Shown here: positions 9,093 to 17,889 of the stretch, one piece after another
Numbering within the stretch: the first letter of the stretch is position 1
Layout of the letters: the number at the start of each line of letters is the position of its first letter
Assembly: GCF_023156285.1 (NCBI RefSeq)
Contig: NZ_JAKZAJ010000004.1
Location: forward strand, 248,001 to 312,000
DNA length: 64,000 nt
Origin: Marinobacter koreensis
Lineage (GTDB): Bacteria; Pseudomonadota; Gammaproteobacteria; Pseudomonadales; Oleiphilaceae
Direction: 5' to 3'
The notes under the pieces: model-generated
What the model was told of the DNA's origin: nothing
Database searches by the model: none
What the model saw: the letters and a program-made list of their open reading frames with translations, nothing else
Translations under genes and position numbers: made by a program

Positions 9093-9572
9093 TTACCACC
9101 AGGCCTTGCCCCACATTTCCGGGTTGGCCCAATAGTCGGGGTTGTTCCAGGTTCGTTTGTGATTGTAGGTGTCGAGGTTATAGGTATAAAGCGTCTTTTC
9201 TGCCTCAGTACGCGAGGATGGCTGCCTCCGGAAACCGAGTGCAATGAAGTCCCTGAAGGTCCAGGGCGCACTGTCCGATACCAATACGGCGATCTGTCGG
9301 ACTCCGAGGTTGCGCAGGGTTCCCAGTAACTGCTCACCCGCCTCACGGGGTATCTGTTCGAGCGTGTCGCTGATCAGGGCCAGGTCGACCGTTTGGTCAA
9401 AGCTGGCGGGGTCGGACAGTTGATCCAGCGTCAATGGAAGGTGGCACACATCATCTTTGCCAGCTTTTTGCCAAGTATCGCCTGCCCGATTGACGGACAA
9501 TCCGATCGTGATCAGCGTTCGGGGATTTACCTGTTCGATCAAGCCCACGAGGGCTCTTTGCTCGTTATCCAT
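9093..9572 (-). CDS. conserved hypothetical protein, DUF6231-like
   Basis: A 159-residue protein, starting at ATG 9572 (MDNEQRALVGLIEQV). A longer reading frame reaches 9698, but its added N-terminus is not conserved-looking and runs into an inverted repeat, so I chose the shorter form. The middle (VDLALISDTLEQIP, then LLGTLRNLGVRQIAVLV) has the look of a reduced class I methyltransferase fold without a clear SAM-binding glycine motif. The C-terminus is rich in Trp, Tyr and Asn. I recall this as the family labelled DUF6231 in Marinobacter and Pseudomonas, but that is from memory. Function unknown. Confidence 0.62.
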   Translation of the reverse strand: MDNEQRALVGLIEQVNPRTLITIGLSVNRAGDTWQKAGKDDVCHLPLTLDQLSDPASFDQTVDLALISDTLEQIPREAGEQLLGTLRNLGVRQIAVLVSDSAPWTFRDFIALGFRRQPSSRTEAEKTLYTYNLDTYNHKRTWNNPDYWANPEMWGKAWW

Positions 9573-9679
9573 ACGTGCAGTATACCCTCCGCGGCAAGAT
9601 TTCACGATTTTTTGCGAGTCACTCAAGTCATTGAAAAGAAAAAGGTTTGCTAAGAATTGTCGGATGGGTTGGCCGAAAT

Positions 9680-9697
9680 TGACAATGGGTCTTGTCA
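9680..9697. repeat. inverted repeat TGACAA-N6-TTGTCA
   Basis: Two perfect 6-bp arms are separated by TGGGTC. The site sits in the tad upstream region and is a candidate binding site for a dimeric regulator. No family can be named from the sequence. Confidence 0.45.
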
Positions 9698-9779
9698 TTT
9701 AAGGCATTCTTGAAGCATTAATCTGAATGGTAACGTCAAGGGCGTTCGTCACGGGTTGGCACTGAAACTTCCGATTTTA

Positions 9780-9793
9780 TTGATCCGGATCAA
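9780..9793. promoter_or_regulatory. FNR/Anr-type box upstream of flp
   Basis: TTGATCCGGATCAA is an exact match to the FNR/Anr consensus TTGAT-N4-ATCAA, and the palindrome extends one base on each side (9779-9794). It centres about 153 bases upstream of the flp start codon and far from the divergent gene. No confident -10 element was found at the spacing typical of FNR activation, so activation and repression are both possible. Confidence 0.6.
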
Positions 9794-9939
9794 TTCAGTG
9801 CGAAAAATATCATGACGCTCGGTAACAAAACGCCAAACAAAAGGGGTCGAAGCCCTTGTGACATGGCGCTAACTTGATGAGTAAGGCTTATGGGCAGTCA
9901 TAAGTTTTGCTGATCACGACAACAATAATGAGGTGACCC

Positions 9940-10164
9940 ATGATTCGTAAAGCCATCAATAATGTCTTTCTGAAATTACTCTCCAATCTGAATGCCCGTT
10001 CCGCGAGTGTTGCTTCAAAACAACGCGGCGCGTCGGCACTCGAGTACCTGGTCCTGGCCGGGGCTCTTGTTGCCATCATGGTGTTCGCCTTCTCCAACGA
10101 CACCATCCGACAAACGGTCAGCGACATTTTCTCCGGCCTGTTCGACAGCGTTCCGTCACCGTAA
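9940..10164 (+). CDS. flp: Flp-family type IVb pilin
   Basis: A 74-residue pilin, the main subunit of the Tad pilus fibre. The leader of about 29 residues ends in RGA, and the mature part opens with SALEYLVLAGALVAIMVFAF, the hydrophobic polymerisation helix that carries the Glu-Tyr pair typical of Flp pilins. Processing after the glycine of RGASALEY by a TadV-type prepilin peptidase is expected, yet no such peptidase is encoded in this cluster. It is the first gene of the tad operon, with AGGTGA ahead of the ATG. Confidence 0.93.
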   Translation: MIRKAINNVFLKLLSNLNARSASVASKQRGASALEYLVLAGALVAIMVFAFSNDTIRQTVSDIFSGLFDSVPSP

Positions 10165-10192
10165 GGCTTCAGCGGCTTCGGGAGGAAATGCC

Positions 10193-10633
10193 ATGCGGCA
10201 GTCCAGAGGCGCTGTGGCGCTTGAATTCCTGTTCCTGTTTCCCTTTGTTGTCGGGATTCTCTATGCGGCCGCCAGTTACGGCATCGTGTTCTTCAGTAAA
10301 TACGAAATGCAGAACGTGGTGGATCAGGCCGTCCAGGCGGCGCTCAGGGTTGATCGTAATCGCTTCTCGGAAGACGAGATCGAATCCCGGGTGACGACGG
10401 CGGCGTCGTCGGCACTGGAACAGGGATGGGCACTGTTGCCCGCCTCGCTCCAGGCCGGGGTCCAGGATGCGGGCTGTTCGGTCCTGTCCTCCGGTGGCGT
10501 CGATCTGCTTCGCTGCGCGGTTACCCGGGATAACGTGGATCAGCCGATCCTGCCTCAGGTGAGCTTTGGTTTTCTCGGCAGTTTTCCGCCGATGCCAACG
10601 CAGATGAGTGCAGCCGCGACCGTGGCCTTCTGA
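10193..10633 (+). CDS. TadE-like pseudopilin
   Basis: A 146-residue protein. The start is ATG 10193, preceded by GGAGG; longer frames lack support. The N-terminus SRGAVALEFLFLFPFVVGIL is the TadE/TadF pseudopilin signature: a short basic leader, then a long hydrophobic helix with a Glu five residues into the mature form. The rest is a small periplasmic domain with two cysteines (near residues 96 and 107), which may form a disulfide. It is expected to be a minor component of the pilus machine. It lies 28 bases after flp. Confidence 0.82.
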   Translation: MRQSRGAVALEFLFLFPFVVGILYAAASYGIVFFSKYEMQNVVDQAVQAALRVDRNRFSEDEIESRVTTAASSALEQGWALLPASLQAGVQDAGCSVLSSGGVDLLRCAVTRDNVDQPILPQVSFGFLGSFPPMPTQMSAAATVAF

Positions 10634-10691
10634 CGGACTCCGTCACCTCCGGCCCGATCAATTTTCCCTTGCTTGTTGTGGATCGTGGACG

Positions 10692-11540
10692 ATGAACAAA
10701 CGAATACTGTACACGGCGCCGGCCATCGTGATTGCCCTTCTCGCGCTGGCCATGGCCATTGCCGGGCTTTGGCTGACGCAGGCGCCTGCGGAAAGCAAGC
10801 GCGCGGAGGACAGCCAGCCAACCGAACCCGCCTCGCCCCGGTTCGAATATCTGGTGGCCAAAAGTGCCGTGACGCCCGGTACGCCGATTACCCGGGACGC
10901 CTTCATGACGGTCGCGTCGGAATCGCCGGTGCCTGAGGCCATCGCAGCTTCGTCGGCGCCGTTCGGAGAGCCGGTCAAGACCGCCGTGTCAGCGGGTCAG
11001 ATCCTGCGGGCGAGTCATCTGCGGTCTGACAGTGTTCTGGACAAACTCATCGAGCCCGGATTCCAGGCCATGGCGGTCCCCGTGGATGACCTGTCCGGCG
11101 TCGGAGGGCTACTCAGGCCCGGTGATCGGGTCGATGTCGTTGCGGCGTTCCGACGCTCCGACGAAGACACCCCCGCGGCGGTTCGGCTCCTGCGCAATGT
11201 TCTGGTTGTGGCGGTGCATGGGGTTCCCCATGTCGGGGAGCCGATCGAAGGCAATGACCAGAAACGCAACAAAACCGTGGTGCTTTCGGTTCCCACGGAC
11301 CGGGTTTCCCAGCTGCTCCTGGCGTCCAGTGAGGGTCAGGTACGACTGGTGGCCTCTGGCGACGAGAATCGTGAGCCGGAGAAAGTGGCCGAGTCGCCGT
11401 CGAAAGACCGCGCCACTTACCTGGACGATCTCTTTCCGAAACCTCCCAGGCCGGCTCCGCGACACACACCGGTTCGGCAGGTCCGGACACAGGTAGAGGT
11501 CTATGAAGGCGCTGAATCAAGGAACGTCTATGTTCGCTGA
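10692..11540 (+). CDS. cpaB: Flp pilus assembly protein CpaB/RcpC
   Basis: A 282-residue protein with one N-terminal membrane helix (about residues 5-27) and a periplasmic SAF domain starting near FEYLVAKSAVTPGTPI. The later VPVDDLSGVGGLLRPGDRVDVV is the conserved RcpC/CpaB block, a beta-clip fold thought to touch peptidoglycan and help the secretin. The start is ATG 10692 (MNKRILYTAP); the frame is open further upstream but without a membrane-like N-terminus. It overlaps or closely abuts the secretin gene. Confidence 0.9.
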   Translation: MNKRILYTAPAIVIALLALAMAIAGLWLTQAPAESKRAEDSQPTEPASPRFEYLVAKSAVTPGTPITRDAFMTVASESPVPEAIAASSAPFGEPVKTAVSAGQILRASHLRSDSVLDKLIEPGFQAMAVPVDDLSGVGGLLRPGDRVDVVAAFRRSDEDTPAAVRLLRNVLVVAVHGVPHVGEPIEGNDQKRNKTVVLSVPTDRVSQLLLASSEGQVRLVASGDENREPEKVAESPSKDRATYLDDLFPKPPRPAPRHTPVRQVRTQVEVYEGAESRNVYVR

Positions 11541-12699
11541 ACGATTGTATTTGCCACTGTGCGTGCTCTTCTGTCTCACCCTCGGGCTGGTTTCAGAGGG
11601 GCACGCCGATGCCCTGACGGCCGGGAAAGCGGTCAGTCTGGGCAAGGGGGAGCAGCGGGTTCTCGAGTTTGGGCAGCCGCTGAAACGGGTGGCCATTTCG
11701 GATCCGGACGTGGCGGCGGTATCTGTGTCCGACAAGCAGGAACTGCTGGTAACGGCAAAATCCGAGGGTACCGCGGTGCTGTCCGTCTGGTTGCGTGGTC
11801 AGGACCGACCATTACAGTCGCCGGTGGTGGTTTCCCGGACGTCCGGACAGCGTCTGTCCTTCGGCATGCAGGTGCAGACCGACATCCGGATCGTTGAAGT
11901 CAACCGGAACGAGCTGAATGAACTGGGCGCCTACTACTCCAAACTCTTCGATGGGGGCACGTTTGCCGCCAGTTTCGCCGGTGCGAATGCCACAGTTCCG
12001 GTGTTCGGAGGTATCCGGAGTGTTGCCAGCAGCGGCTTCAACTTTTTCCGCTTCGGCAGCACTTCCCTGAGCATCATCAACGCCATGGAATCGGCCGGGT
12101 TTGCCTATACCCTGGCGGAACCCTCGCTGGTCACGCTCAGTGGACAGAGTGCCACCTTCCTCTCCGGGGGCGAGTTCCCGATTCCGGTTGAAAGCGGCAA
12201 TGACGGCGTCAAGGTGGTGTTCAAGAAATTCGGGGTCAGCCTGGGGTTAACCCCCACGGTGGTCAACGAGGACCAGATCATTCTCAAGGTGGCGCCGGAG
12301 GTCAGTGACCTGGATTTCTCCTCCGGTGTATCCACCGGCGGTGTCACCGTACCCGGCTTGCGAGTCCGGCGAACCGAAACAACGGTCTCCATGGCACCGG
12401 GTGAAACGTTCATCATCAGCGGGCTGGTCAGCCGCAATACGGTCAACAGCAGTGACCGCATCCCCGGGCTGGGGGACCTCCCTGTTATCGGTGCGCTGTT
12501 CCGGTCGGACCGGATCTCCCGGGACAAGAAGGAGCTGATCATGGTGGTAACGCCCCACATCGTGACCGCCAGTGATGCCCCGGGCGCGGAGCGGACAACC
12601 ATCGCCCGGGATTACGACCGGTCCAGTATGGACTTCTTTGACATGGCGGCAGGCTCTGCGCCCGGCGACCGCCCCATCAAACATGGCTTCAGCTGGTGA
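11530..12699 (+). CDS. cpaC: Tad pilus secretin CpaC/RcpA
   Basis: A 389-residue outer-membrane secretin through which the Flp pilus leaves the cell. A signal peptide ends near GHADA (about residue 28). A BON/N0-like region follows, with GEQRVLEFGQPLKRVAISDPDVAAV, and then the secretin core, marked by VPGLRVRRTETTVSMAPGE and the late IPGLGDLPVIGALF segment. I chose ATG 11530, which has AAGGAA at good spacing; an in-frame ATG at 11503 would add nine residues inside the cpaB overlap. The length is on the short side but usual for Tad secretins. Confidence 0.9.
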   Translation: MFAERLYLPLCVLFCLTLGLVSEGHADALTAGKAVSLGKGEQRVLEFGQPLKRVAISDPDVAAVSVSDKQELLVTAKSEGTAVLSVWLRGQDRPLQSPVVVSRTSGQRLSFGMQVQTDIRIVEVNRNELNELGAYYSKLFDGGTFAASFAGANATVPVFGGIRSVASSGFNFFRFGSTSLSIINAMESAGFAYTLAEPSLVTLSGQSATFLSGGEFPIPVESGNDGVKVVFKKFGVSLGLTPTVVNEDQIILKVAPEVSDLDFSSGVSTGGVTVPGLRVRRTETTVSMAPGETFIISGLVSRNTVNSSDRIPGLGDLPVIGALFRSDRISRDKKELIMVVTPHIVTASDAPGAERTTIARDYDRSSMDFFDMAAGSAPGDRPIKHGFSW

Positions 12700-12703
12700 C
12701 CCT

Positions 12704-13888
12704 ATGAGCGCGGACGAGATTCTGGTTTGTGTATCGGACGATATTGGCATTCGTACCTGGCTGGAGCGCTGTCTCCAGGGTGAGTGGCACATCGAGTTTG
12801 TCGGTTCGTCCGACCTGTCACGGATCAGCCGGCTGGTGGAGGCTGCCCGCACCCGCATGGTGATGGTCGCGGCAGACGATGCCGATCCCGAACGGGCCCT
12901 CCGGGTGATCCGCTTCATCGCCAGCAGTGATGAAGAGCTTGCGGTCGTGGGTCTGGTGCGTCGGGTCAGTCAGGATTTCCTGTTGCGCAGCATGCGGGCT
13001 GGCGCCCGTGACTGCTTCATTGCCAGTAGCGACGGTGAGGAGGCACGGGATCGAATTCGAGAGCTGTTGGCGCACACGCCTTCGCTGGCCCGTGCCGGTG
13101 GAGGACACGCCCAGAACCGGATTGTCCTTGTCACCGGGGCGCGTTCGGTGGTGGATTCCCGCTTCTTCGCCCAGAACCTGGTGTTCAATACCCATTTCTT
13201 TCATCCGGACGAGCAGATACTGGGGCTTGATACCGCCTCGGACGACCGGCACGCATTCTATCTCGACAGCAACAACCGACTGGCGTTGCAGGATCTGATC
13301 CGTAACCCGGAGTCCCTGGATTCGGCCCTGATCGAGACCGCGCTGGAAGAATACCTGCCCGGGCTGCGGTTCCTGGCCGGCCAGTTGTCGATCGGTCAGG
13401 ACGGCGACCAGGAAAATACCGATCTGTTCATTGCCCTGAGCCAGCTTTCCGGCCTGTTCGACCGGATCATTGTGAATGTGGATGCCGCGGTGGCGGATTT
13501 CTGGATCAATACCGTCGGGATCCGGGCGGCCGAGCTGGTAATGGTCATGCACCCGATCGTCGAGCAGGCTCACGAAGCACGCCGGCGGCTTGATAGCTGG
13601 AAGGAGCGGTTGGCCCCGGATTGTCGTGTGTCCTTCCTGCTCGACGGCTATGAAAAGAAGGGTGTGCCCCCGGTTGGCGATCTTGAAAAGGCTGTGGGTG
13701 TGCCCATCCTCGGGACCCTGCCGCTGGATTGGGGAACGCGAATGATGGCCATGAATGCCGGGCTTCCACTGCACAGGCTGCCCGGTAAATCGGCTTATCA
13801 GAAGGCGTTGCAGAAGATCCTGCAGGAGCGTGTAGCCCGGGAAACCGAACGCTCAGGAGAGGGCGAGCGTCGAGTGGCGAAAGCCTGA
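12704..13888 (+). CDS. TadZ/CpaE-like pilus localisation protein with degenerate P-loop
   Basis: A 394-residue protein in the tadZ position between the secretin and the TadA ATPase. The first 120 residues look like an atypical receiver domain (EILVCVSDDIGIRTWLERC) without the usual acidic phosphorylation pocket. The rest follows the MinD/ParA-like fold of TadZ, for example DRIIVNVDAAVADFW and the C-terminal PILGTLPLDW. Where the Walker A motif (KGGVGKT) should be, the sequence is RIVLVTGARSVVDSRFF, with no GK[ST] motif. It probably keeps a polar-localising or scaffold role but may not hydrolyse ATP. Confidence 0.8.
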   Translation: MSADEILVCVSDDIGIRTWLERCLQGEWHIEFVGSSDLSRISRLVEAARTRMVMVAADDADPERALRVIRFIASSDEELAVVGLVRRVSQDFLLRSMRAGARDCFIASSDGEEARDRIRELLAHTPSLARAGGGHAQNRIVLVTGARSVVDSRFFAQNLVFNTHFFHPDEQILGLDTASDDRHAFYLDSNNRLALQDLIRNPESLDSALIETALEEYLPGLRFLAGQLSIGQDGDQENTDLFIALSQLSGLFDRIIVNVDAAVADFWINTVGIRAAELVMVMHPIVEQAHEARRRLDSWKERLAPDCRVSFLLDGYEKKGVPPVGDLEKAVGVPILGTLPLDWGTRMMAMNAGLPLHRLPGKSAYQKALQKILQERVARETERSGEGERRVAKA

Positions 13889-13898
13889 GGGGTGAACG

Positions 13899-15104
13899 AT
13901 GGCGGCTAGAACGGATCAGGAATACCAGAATCTGAAAAAGCGGGTCCACTTCGTCATGGTGGAGCGGCTTGACGAAGAAGGGATCGAAGTCGGAAACGTC
14001 AGTGACGATGTCCTGATGAGTTTCGTGCAGACCAATGTGTCGAACTTTGTGGCCCAGAACCGGATGCCATTGTCGGCTCATGACCTGACCACGCTGATCC
14101 GGGAAATCTACGACGAGGTCGCCGGATTCGGGCCTCTGGAGCCGTTGCTTGCAGATGATTCGGTCAACGACATTCTGGTGAACGGCCCGGAAGACGTGTT
14201 TGTCGAAATCGAGGGCGTGCTCCAGCGCGCATCCACACGTTTTATTGATGACGACCATGTGGTCCGCATCATACGCCGCATCCTGGCACCACTGGGCCGA
14301 CGCCTGGATGAAGCCAGTCCCATGGTCGACGCCCGCCTGCCGGATGGTTCCCGGGTCAATGCCATCATTCCGCCCATTGCGCTGGACGGACCATCGCTCA
14401 GCATCCGGAAATTTACCCAGAAACATCTGACCGCCAAGGACCTCGTGGCCAGGGGCTCGATGACCAATGAATGCCTGGATCTTCTGACGCAGCTGGTCCA
14501 GGGTCGCCGCAATATTCTGGTCAGCGGTGGCACCGGCACCGGTAAAACCACGGTTCTGAATCTGCTGAGCCAGTTCATTCCCCGGGATGAACGGGTGGTT
14601 ACCATCGAGGACTCGGCGGAGCTTCAGCTGAATCATCCCCACATCGTGCGTCTGGAAACCCGCCCGCCCAATACCGAAGGCTCCGGTCGCATTACCGCCC
14701 GGGAGCTGGTTATCAATGCCCTGCGCATGCGACCGGACCGCATCATCGTCGGCGAAGTGCGCTCCGGCGAGATTATCGAACTCCTGCAGGCCATGAACAC
14801 GGGGCACGAGGGGTCGATGAGTACCCTTCATGCCAACACGGCCAAGGATGCCCTTGTACGCATCGAAACCCTGCTGGCGGTCAATGGTTACGACGCTGGC
14901 GAACGGGCCATCGGTCGGCTCATTGGTTCGTCACTGGACGTGATTGTTCAGCTGACGCGGCTACCCAATGGCCGGCGGCTGGTCAGTGAGGTGGTATCGA
15001 TGCGGGGGGACAGTGATAACCCCTACCGCATGGACGTGCTGTACCGCGCCCCGGACGATGTCCAGACCCCGGAAACCCTGGTCAGCGGAGGTGCCTCGTT
15101 ATGA
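13899..15104 (+). CDS. tadA: Tad pilus assembly ATPase TadA/CpaF
   Basis: A 401-residue secretion ATPase of the VirB11/PilB superfamily that drives Flp pilus extension. Walker A is GGTGTGKTT (residues 210-218). The Asp box [11 protein letters not shown], the His box with [12 protein letters not shown], and the Walker B region [14 protein letters not shown] are all present, so it should be active. The N-terminal domain includes [20 protein letters not shown], the usual CpaF entry block. GAGGGG precedes the ATG. The stop overlaps the start of tadB. Confidence 0.94.
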   Translation: MAARTDQEYQNLKKRVHFVMVERLDEEGIEVGNVSDDVLMSFVQTNVSNFVAQNRMPLSAHDLTTLIREIYDEVAGFGPLEPLLADDSVNDILVNGPEDVFVEIEGVLQRASTRFIDDDHVVRIIRRILAPLGRRLDEASPMVDARLPDGSRVNAIIPPIALDGPSLSIRKFTQKHLTAKDLVARGSMTNECLDLLTQLVQGRRNILVSGGTGTGKTTVLNLLSQFIPRDERVVTIEDSAELQLNHPHIVRLETRPPNTEGSGRITARELVINALRMRPDRIIVGEVRSGEIIELLQAMNTGHEGSMSTLHANTAKDALVRIETLLAVNGYDAGERAIGRLIGSSLDVIVQLTRLPNGRRLVSEVVSMRGDSDNPYRMDVLYRAPDDVQTPETLVSGGASL

Positions 15105-16018
15105 CCGCCCCGGCCTGGTTCCATGCGGCGATTGTATGCGGTGGCCTGGCCCTGTTCTGGCTCTGTGCGCAGTGGCTCTGGATCCGTAGCGCGGGCAAAC
15201 GTTATGTAAAGCGGGCAACCCGTGAGCGCCTCCTGCCCCAAACGGAATCGGCATCGTTCGGCGGCGCGAGGATCGAGCTTGGCCCCGTCGAGCGATTGCT
15301 GGTCCAGGCCGATATCCAGTGGACGACCCAGCAATTTGCGGTCGTTGGTGCGGCCCTGGCGGGACTGCTGATTGTCCTGTTCGTGACCCGCGGTGCCATC
15401 GTCCTGCTGGTCACCCTCTTCTTTGTCGCGACCCTGGCTGGCGTTTTCTGGCGGGTCCGTTTCCAGAAACAGCGCCAGAGAATCCATGAAGAGTTGCCGG
15501 GCATCATCGATTCGACGCTCCGTAACATCGATGCCGGTCGTTCCCTGGAACAGTCCTTGATTGCATCCTTCAGCGAGGCCTCGCCGGTTTTCGAGCCCCT
15601 GCTGTTCCGGCTGCGCAATGCGGTGGGTTCCGGGCGGGAATACACCGGCCTGTTCGAGGGCTTCGCCGCCCTTTACCGGACACCGTCCCTGATTCTCGTG
15701 GCCATTGCCTTGCGTACCACCTCGCGGTTCGGTGCCTCCATCCGGCCGGTACTGCGCCAGGTAGCGGATTCACTGCGCTCCCAGCAGGAGTTGCGCCAGG
15801 AGTTCCTGGCGGCCACGGCGGAAACACGCTTTACCGCGGTGACCTTTGCTGTACTCCCGCCCGGGCTGGCCGCCTACATGGTCCTGATGAATGAGCAGTA
15901 CTCCGATCTCCTGCTGAACACGGCGACGGGGCATAAACTCCTGATCATTGCCGCGGTCCTGCAGGTCATTGGCATGGGTGTGATCTGGCGAATGATACAG
16001 GGGGTGGGGCGTGCCTGA
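15101..16018 (+). CDS. tadB: Tad pilus platform protein TadB
   Basis: A 305-residue inner-membrane protein with a type II secretion GspF domain. Helices lie near residues 8-27, 80-120 (two close together) and 245-300. The cytoplasmic part between them carries the GspF-like helices, including LPGIIDSTLRNIDAGRSLEQSL. TadB and TadC form the platform that couples the TadA ATPase to pilus assembly. The start overlaps the tadA stop by four bases, and the end overlaps tadC by eight. Confidence 0.9.
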   Translation: MTAPAWFHAAIVCGGLALFWLCAQWLWIRSAGKRYVKRATRERLLPQTESASFGGARIELGPVERLLVQADIQWTTQQFAVVGAALAGLLIVLFVTRGAIVLLVTLFFVATLAGVFWRVRFQKQRQRIHEELPGIIDSTLRNIDAGRSLEQSLIASFSEASPVFEPLLFRLRNAVGSGREYTGLFEGFAALYRTPSLILVAIALRTTSRFGASIRPVLRQVADSLRSQQELRQEFLAATAETRFTAVTFAVLPPGLAAYMVLMNEQYSDLLLNTATGHKLLIIAAVLQVIGMGVIWRMIQGVGRA

Positions 16019-16883
16019 GCTCTGGCTTGGACTGTCGATCGTGTTTGCGGGCCTGGCGGTCTGGATTGCGGTTTATCTCGCTCCCCGTTGGCTGGTGCGG
16101 GCCCGTATTCGGGCGCGGCTCCAGAACATGGGGGAGCTCGATGGTCTGGACGATGGGCGGTCCTGGCTGCGTGAATTTGCCGAATGGTTTACTGGCCAGT
16201 CGGCAATCGAGGGCGATTTCGATGCCCTGCGGCAGGCACTGGAGACCACCGGGCGCAGCCGACATCAGGCGCAGTCGCTCTACATGCTCTGGTGCTGGTT
16301 GTTGCCGTCGCTGGTCATCGTGGCGGGTTTCCTGGCTCTGGGCCCTGTCGGGGGCGCATTGGTCGCCGCAGGCGCCTTCATTCTTCCACGGCGTTTCATC
16401 CGAACCGTCGGGGTGAACGCGGAGAAGCGACAGAACCTCGAGGCCATCGAACTGTGCCACATGACCCGGATGTTGATGGAGGCGGGGCTGTCGATTGAAC
16501 GGGCGCTACGGCTGATCGCGGCCCAGGGTCGCCCGATCATGCCCGCCCTCAGTATCCGCCTGGACCGGTTCAACCGGGTGATGGAAAGCGGCGCGGATCG
16601 CACCCGGGCACTGGATGAACTGGGCAACAACCGTCGAATCCTGGTGCTGCGGCATTACGTCAATCTGATGAAACAGAGTGGCACCCTGGGTTCCGGCGTG
16701 TCATCAAGCCTTGATCAGATCATCCAGGAGGCCCAGCAGGGTGAGCGCAACCGCTTGAAGGAAGAAACCAACCGGATTGGCGCGAAAATGACCATGGTCA
16801 TGATGGTGTTCATGCTGCCCGCACTGTTCATTCTGATCGGGGGGCCAGCGGTGCTCTCGATCGCGGAAACGCTGGGGCGCTGA
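16011..16883 (+). CDS. tadC: Tad pilus platform protein TadC
   Basis: A 290-residue inner-membrane protein with a GspF-type domain, the partner of TadB. It has one N-terminal helix, two near residues 90-125 and one at the C-terminus (MTMVMMVFMLPALFILIGGP). The GspF core includes MTRMLMEAGLSIERALRLIA and MKQSGTLGSGVSSSLDQI. The first bases overlap tadB in another frame, so translation is likely coupled. Confidence 0.9.
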   Translation: MPELWLGLSIVFAGLAVWIAVYLAPRWLVRARIRARLQNMGELDGLDDGRSWLREFAEWFTGQSAIEGDFDALRQALETTGRSRHQAQSLYMLWCWLLPSLVIVAGFLALGPVGGALVAAGAFILPRRFIRTVGVNAEKRQNLEAIELCHMTRMLMEAGLSIERALRLIAAQGRPIMPALSIRLDRFNRVMESGADRTRALDELGNNRRILVLRHYVNLMKQSGTLGSGVSSSLDQIIQEAQQGERNRLKEETNRIGAKMTMVMMVFMLPALFILIGGPAVLSIAETLGR

Positions 16884-16927
16884 TTTTGGGGAACGGAAAC
16901 GGCTTTTACAGAAGGCAGGCGAGCACA

Positions 16928-17611
16928 ATGAATCGAATTCTGAGAGCGTGGGTATTGTTTGGCGGAGTATCACTGGCCGGCTGTGCCTCGCTGACGGGCC
17001 AACCAACAACGGTCGGCATGACGGGTGATGGCCCAGGCGGAAGTTGCCGCACTGATGTCCGCCCGGAAGAACAGCTGGAACTGGATGCGGTGGATGCCCA
17101 GATGAAACGCGACCAGCCATACGCTGCGCTCGCGAGGCTGGAGGAATCCAGCATGGGGGCCGAGCAACACTGGCTCCGGCTGGGACAGCTGTATGTCCAG
17201 ACCGGTCAGCTTTCGAAGGCCGGGGATCTGTTCAGCCGCCTGTCTCAGCGTTGCCAGTCGGCGGACAGCTACCACGGGCTGGGCCTCGTGGCTCTCAAAC
17301 AGGGGCGGCTCCAGGATGGGCTCGACGCCATGAAGACGGCGCGGGACAAGTCGCCCTCGTCCGTCGACATCCGGAATGACTACGGATACGCGCTGCTCAA
17401 TGCCGGACAGAATGCCGAGGCGGTGTTTGAGCTGCGCACTGCGTTTGAACTGGCCGACGGCAAAGGAGCCGTTCGGCAGAACCTTGCGGCAGCCTACCTG
17501 ATTACCAACGATCAGGCAGGACTGACCCGACTGAAGAAGCAATACGGTTTCTCTCCCGAGGAGCTGGCCTATGCCAGGCAACTGGCAGAGCACATTCGGA
17601 GGCTGCAATGA
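16928..17611 (+). CDS. tadD: Tad pilus TPR lipoprotein TadD
   Basis: A 227-residue lipoprotein. The signal peptide ends in the lipobox SLAGC with Cys19 as the lipidated residue. Tetratricopeptide-like helix pairs fill about residues 65-200, for example LGQLYVQTGQLSKAGDLF and YGYALLNAGQNAEAVFEL. TadD is thought to help the secretin assemble, like PilF or PilW. I chose ATG 16928, which opens the signal peptide; the frame is open upstream to 16886. The stop overlaps the following small gene by four bases. Confidence 0.88.
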   Translation: MNRILRAWVLFGGVSLAGCASLTGQPTTVGMTGDGPGGSCRTDVRPEEQLELDAVDAQMKRDQPYAALARLEESSMGAEQHWLRLGQLYVQTGQLSKAGDLFSRLSQRCQSADSYHGLGLVALKQGRLQDGLDAMKTARDKSPSSVDIRNDYGYALLNAGQNAEAVFELRTAFELADGKGAVRQNLAAAYLITNDQAGLTRLKKQYGFSPEELAYARQLAEHIRRLQ

Positions 17612-17889
17612 ATCATCGTACCCTTCTGCTGTTGTCCGGTCTTCTGGTGACACCACTCGCGTCGGCCGGCGATTTCCCCGATTTCGGCCTGTCCGATACC
17701 GTGGTTCACGACAGCCAGGCGCAACCGGAGGATCAGGTAAGCGAGTTGTTGCGCAAGCAGGCGAAGTCCGATCCGGCCGGGCAGAGTGAATTGTCGGCCC
17801 AGATGTTCGTGGATGCCCAGGATCGGATCGCGGAAACCTTCCGTCGCCCGGTTCCGGATACCCTCAATGATCAGTCCAGTGATCAGTAG
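17608..17889 (+). CDS. small secreted protein of the tad operon, DUF3613-like
   Basis: A 93-residue protein with a clear signal peptide (MNHRTLLLLSGLLVTPLASA). The mature part is short, acidic and likely helical: QVSELLRKQAKSDPAGQSE, then a stretch ending in RRPVPDTL. Small proteins of the DUF3613 family occupy this place in Pseudomonas tad loci and end in a similar way, so I think it belongs there, but the match is from memory and not strong. It overlaps tadD at the start and the tadG-like gene at the end. Confidence 0.6.
   Translation: MNHRTLLLLSGLLVTPLASAGDFPDFGLSDTVVHDSQAQPEDQVSELLRKQAKSDPAGQSELSAQMFVDAQDRIAETFRRPVPDTLNDQSSDQ

Larger units (their letters stand above)
9573..9939. other. 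AT-rich regulatory region ahead of the tad operon
   Basis: This 367-base gap between the divergent DUF6231-like gene and flp is clearly richer in A and T than its neighbours. It holds an 18-bp inverted repeat (9680-9697) and a perfect FNR-type box (9780-9793). The DUF6231-like gene has GGAGGG and a TATACT hexamer just ahead of its start. No further gene is supported here. Confidence 0.7.

Noticed and set aside
9756..9772. TTGGCAC element as a sigma-54 promoter for flp
   Set aside because: The -24 part is perfect, but the -12 part reads CTTC where TTGC is needed, with TC in place of the required GC at the correct spacing.
13545..14831. 428-residue minus-strand open frame across tadZ-like and tadA genes
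   Set aside because: tadA on the plus strand has all its ATPase motifs; the antisense frame has none and spans two genes.
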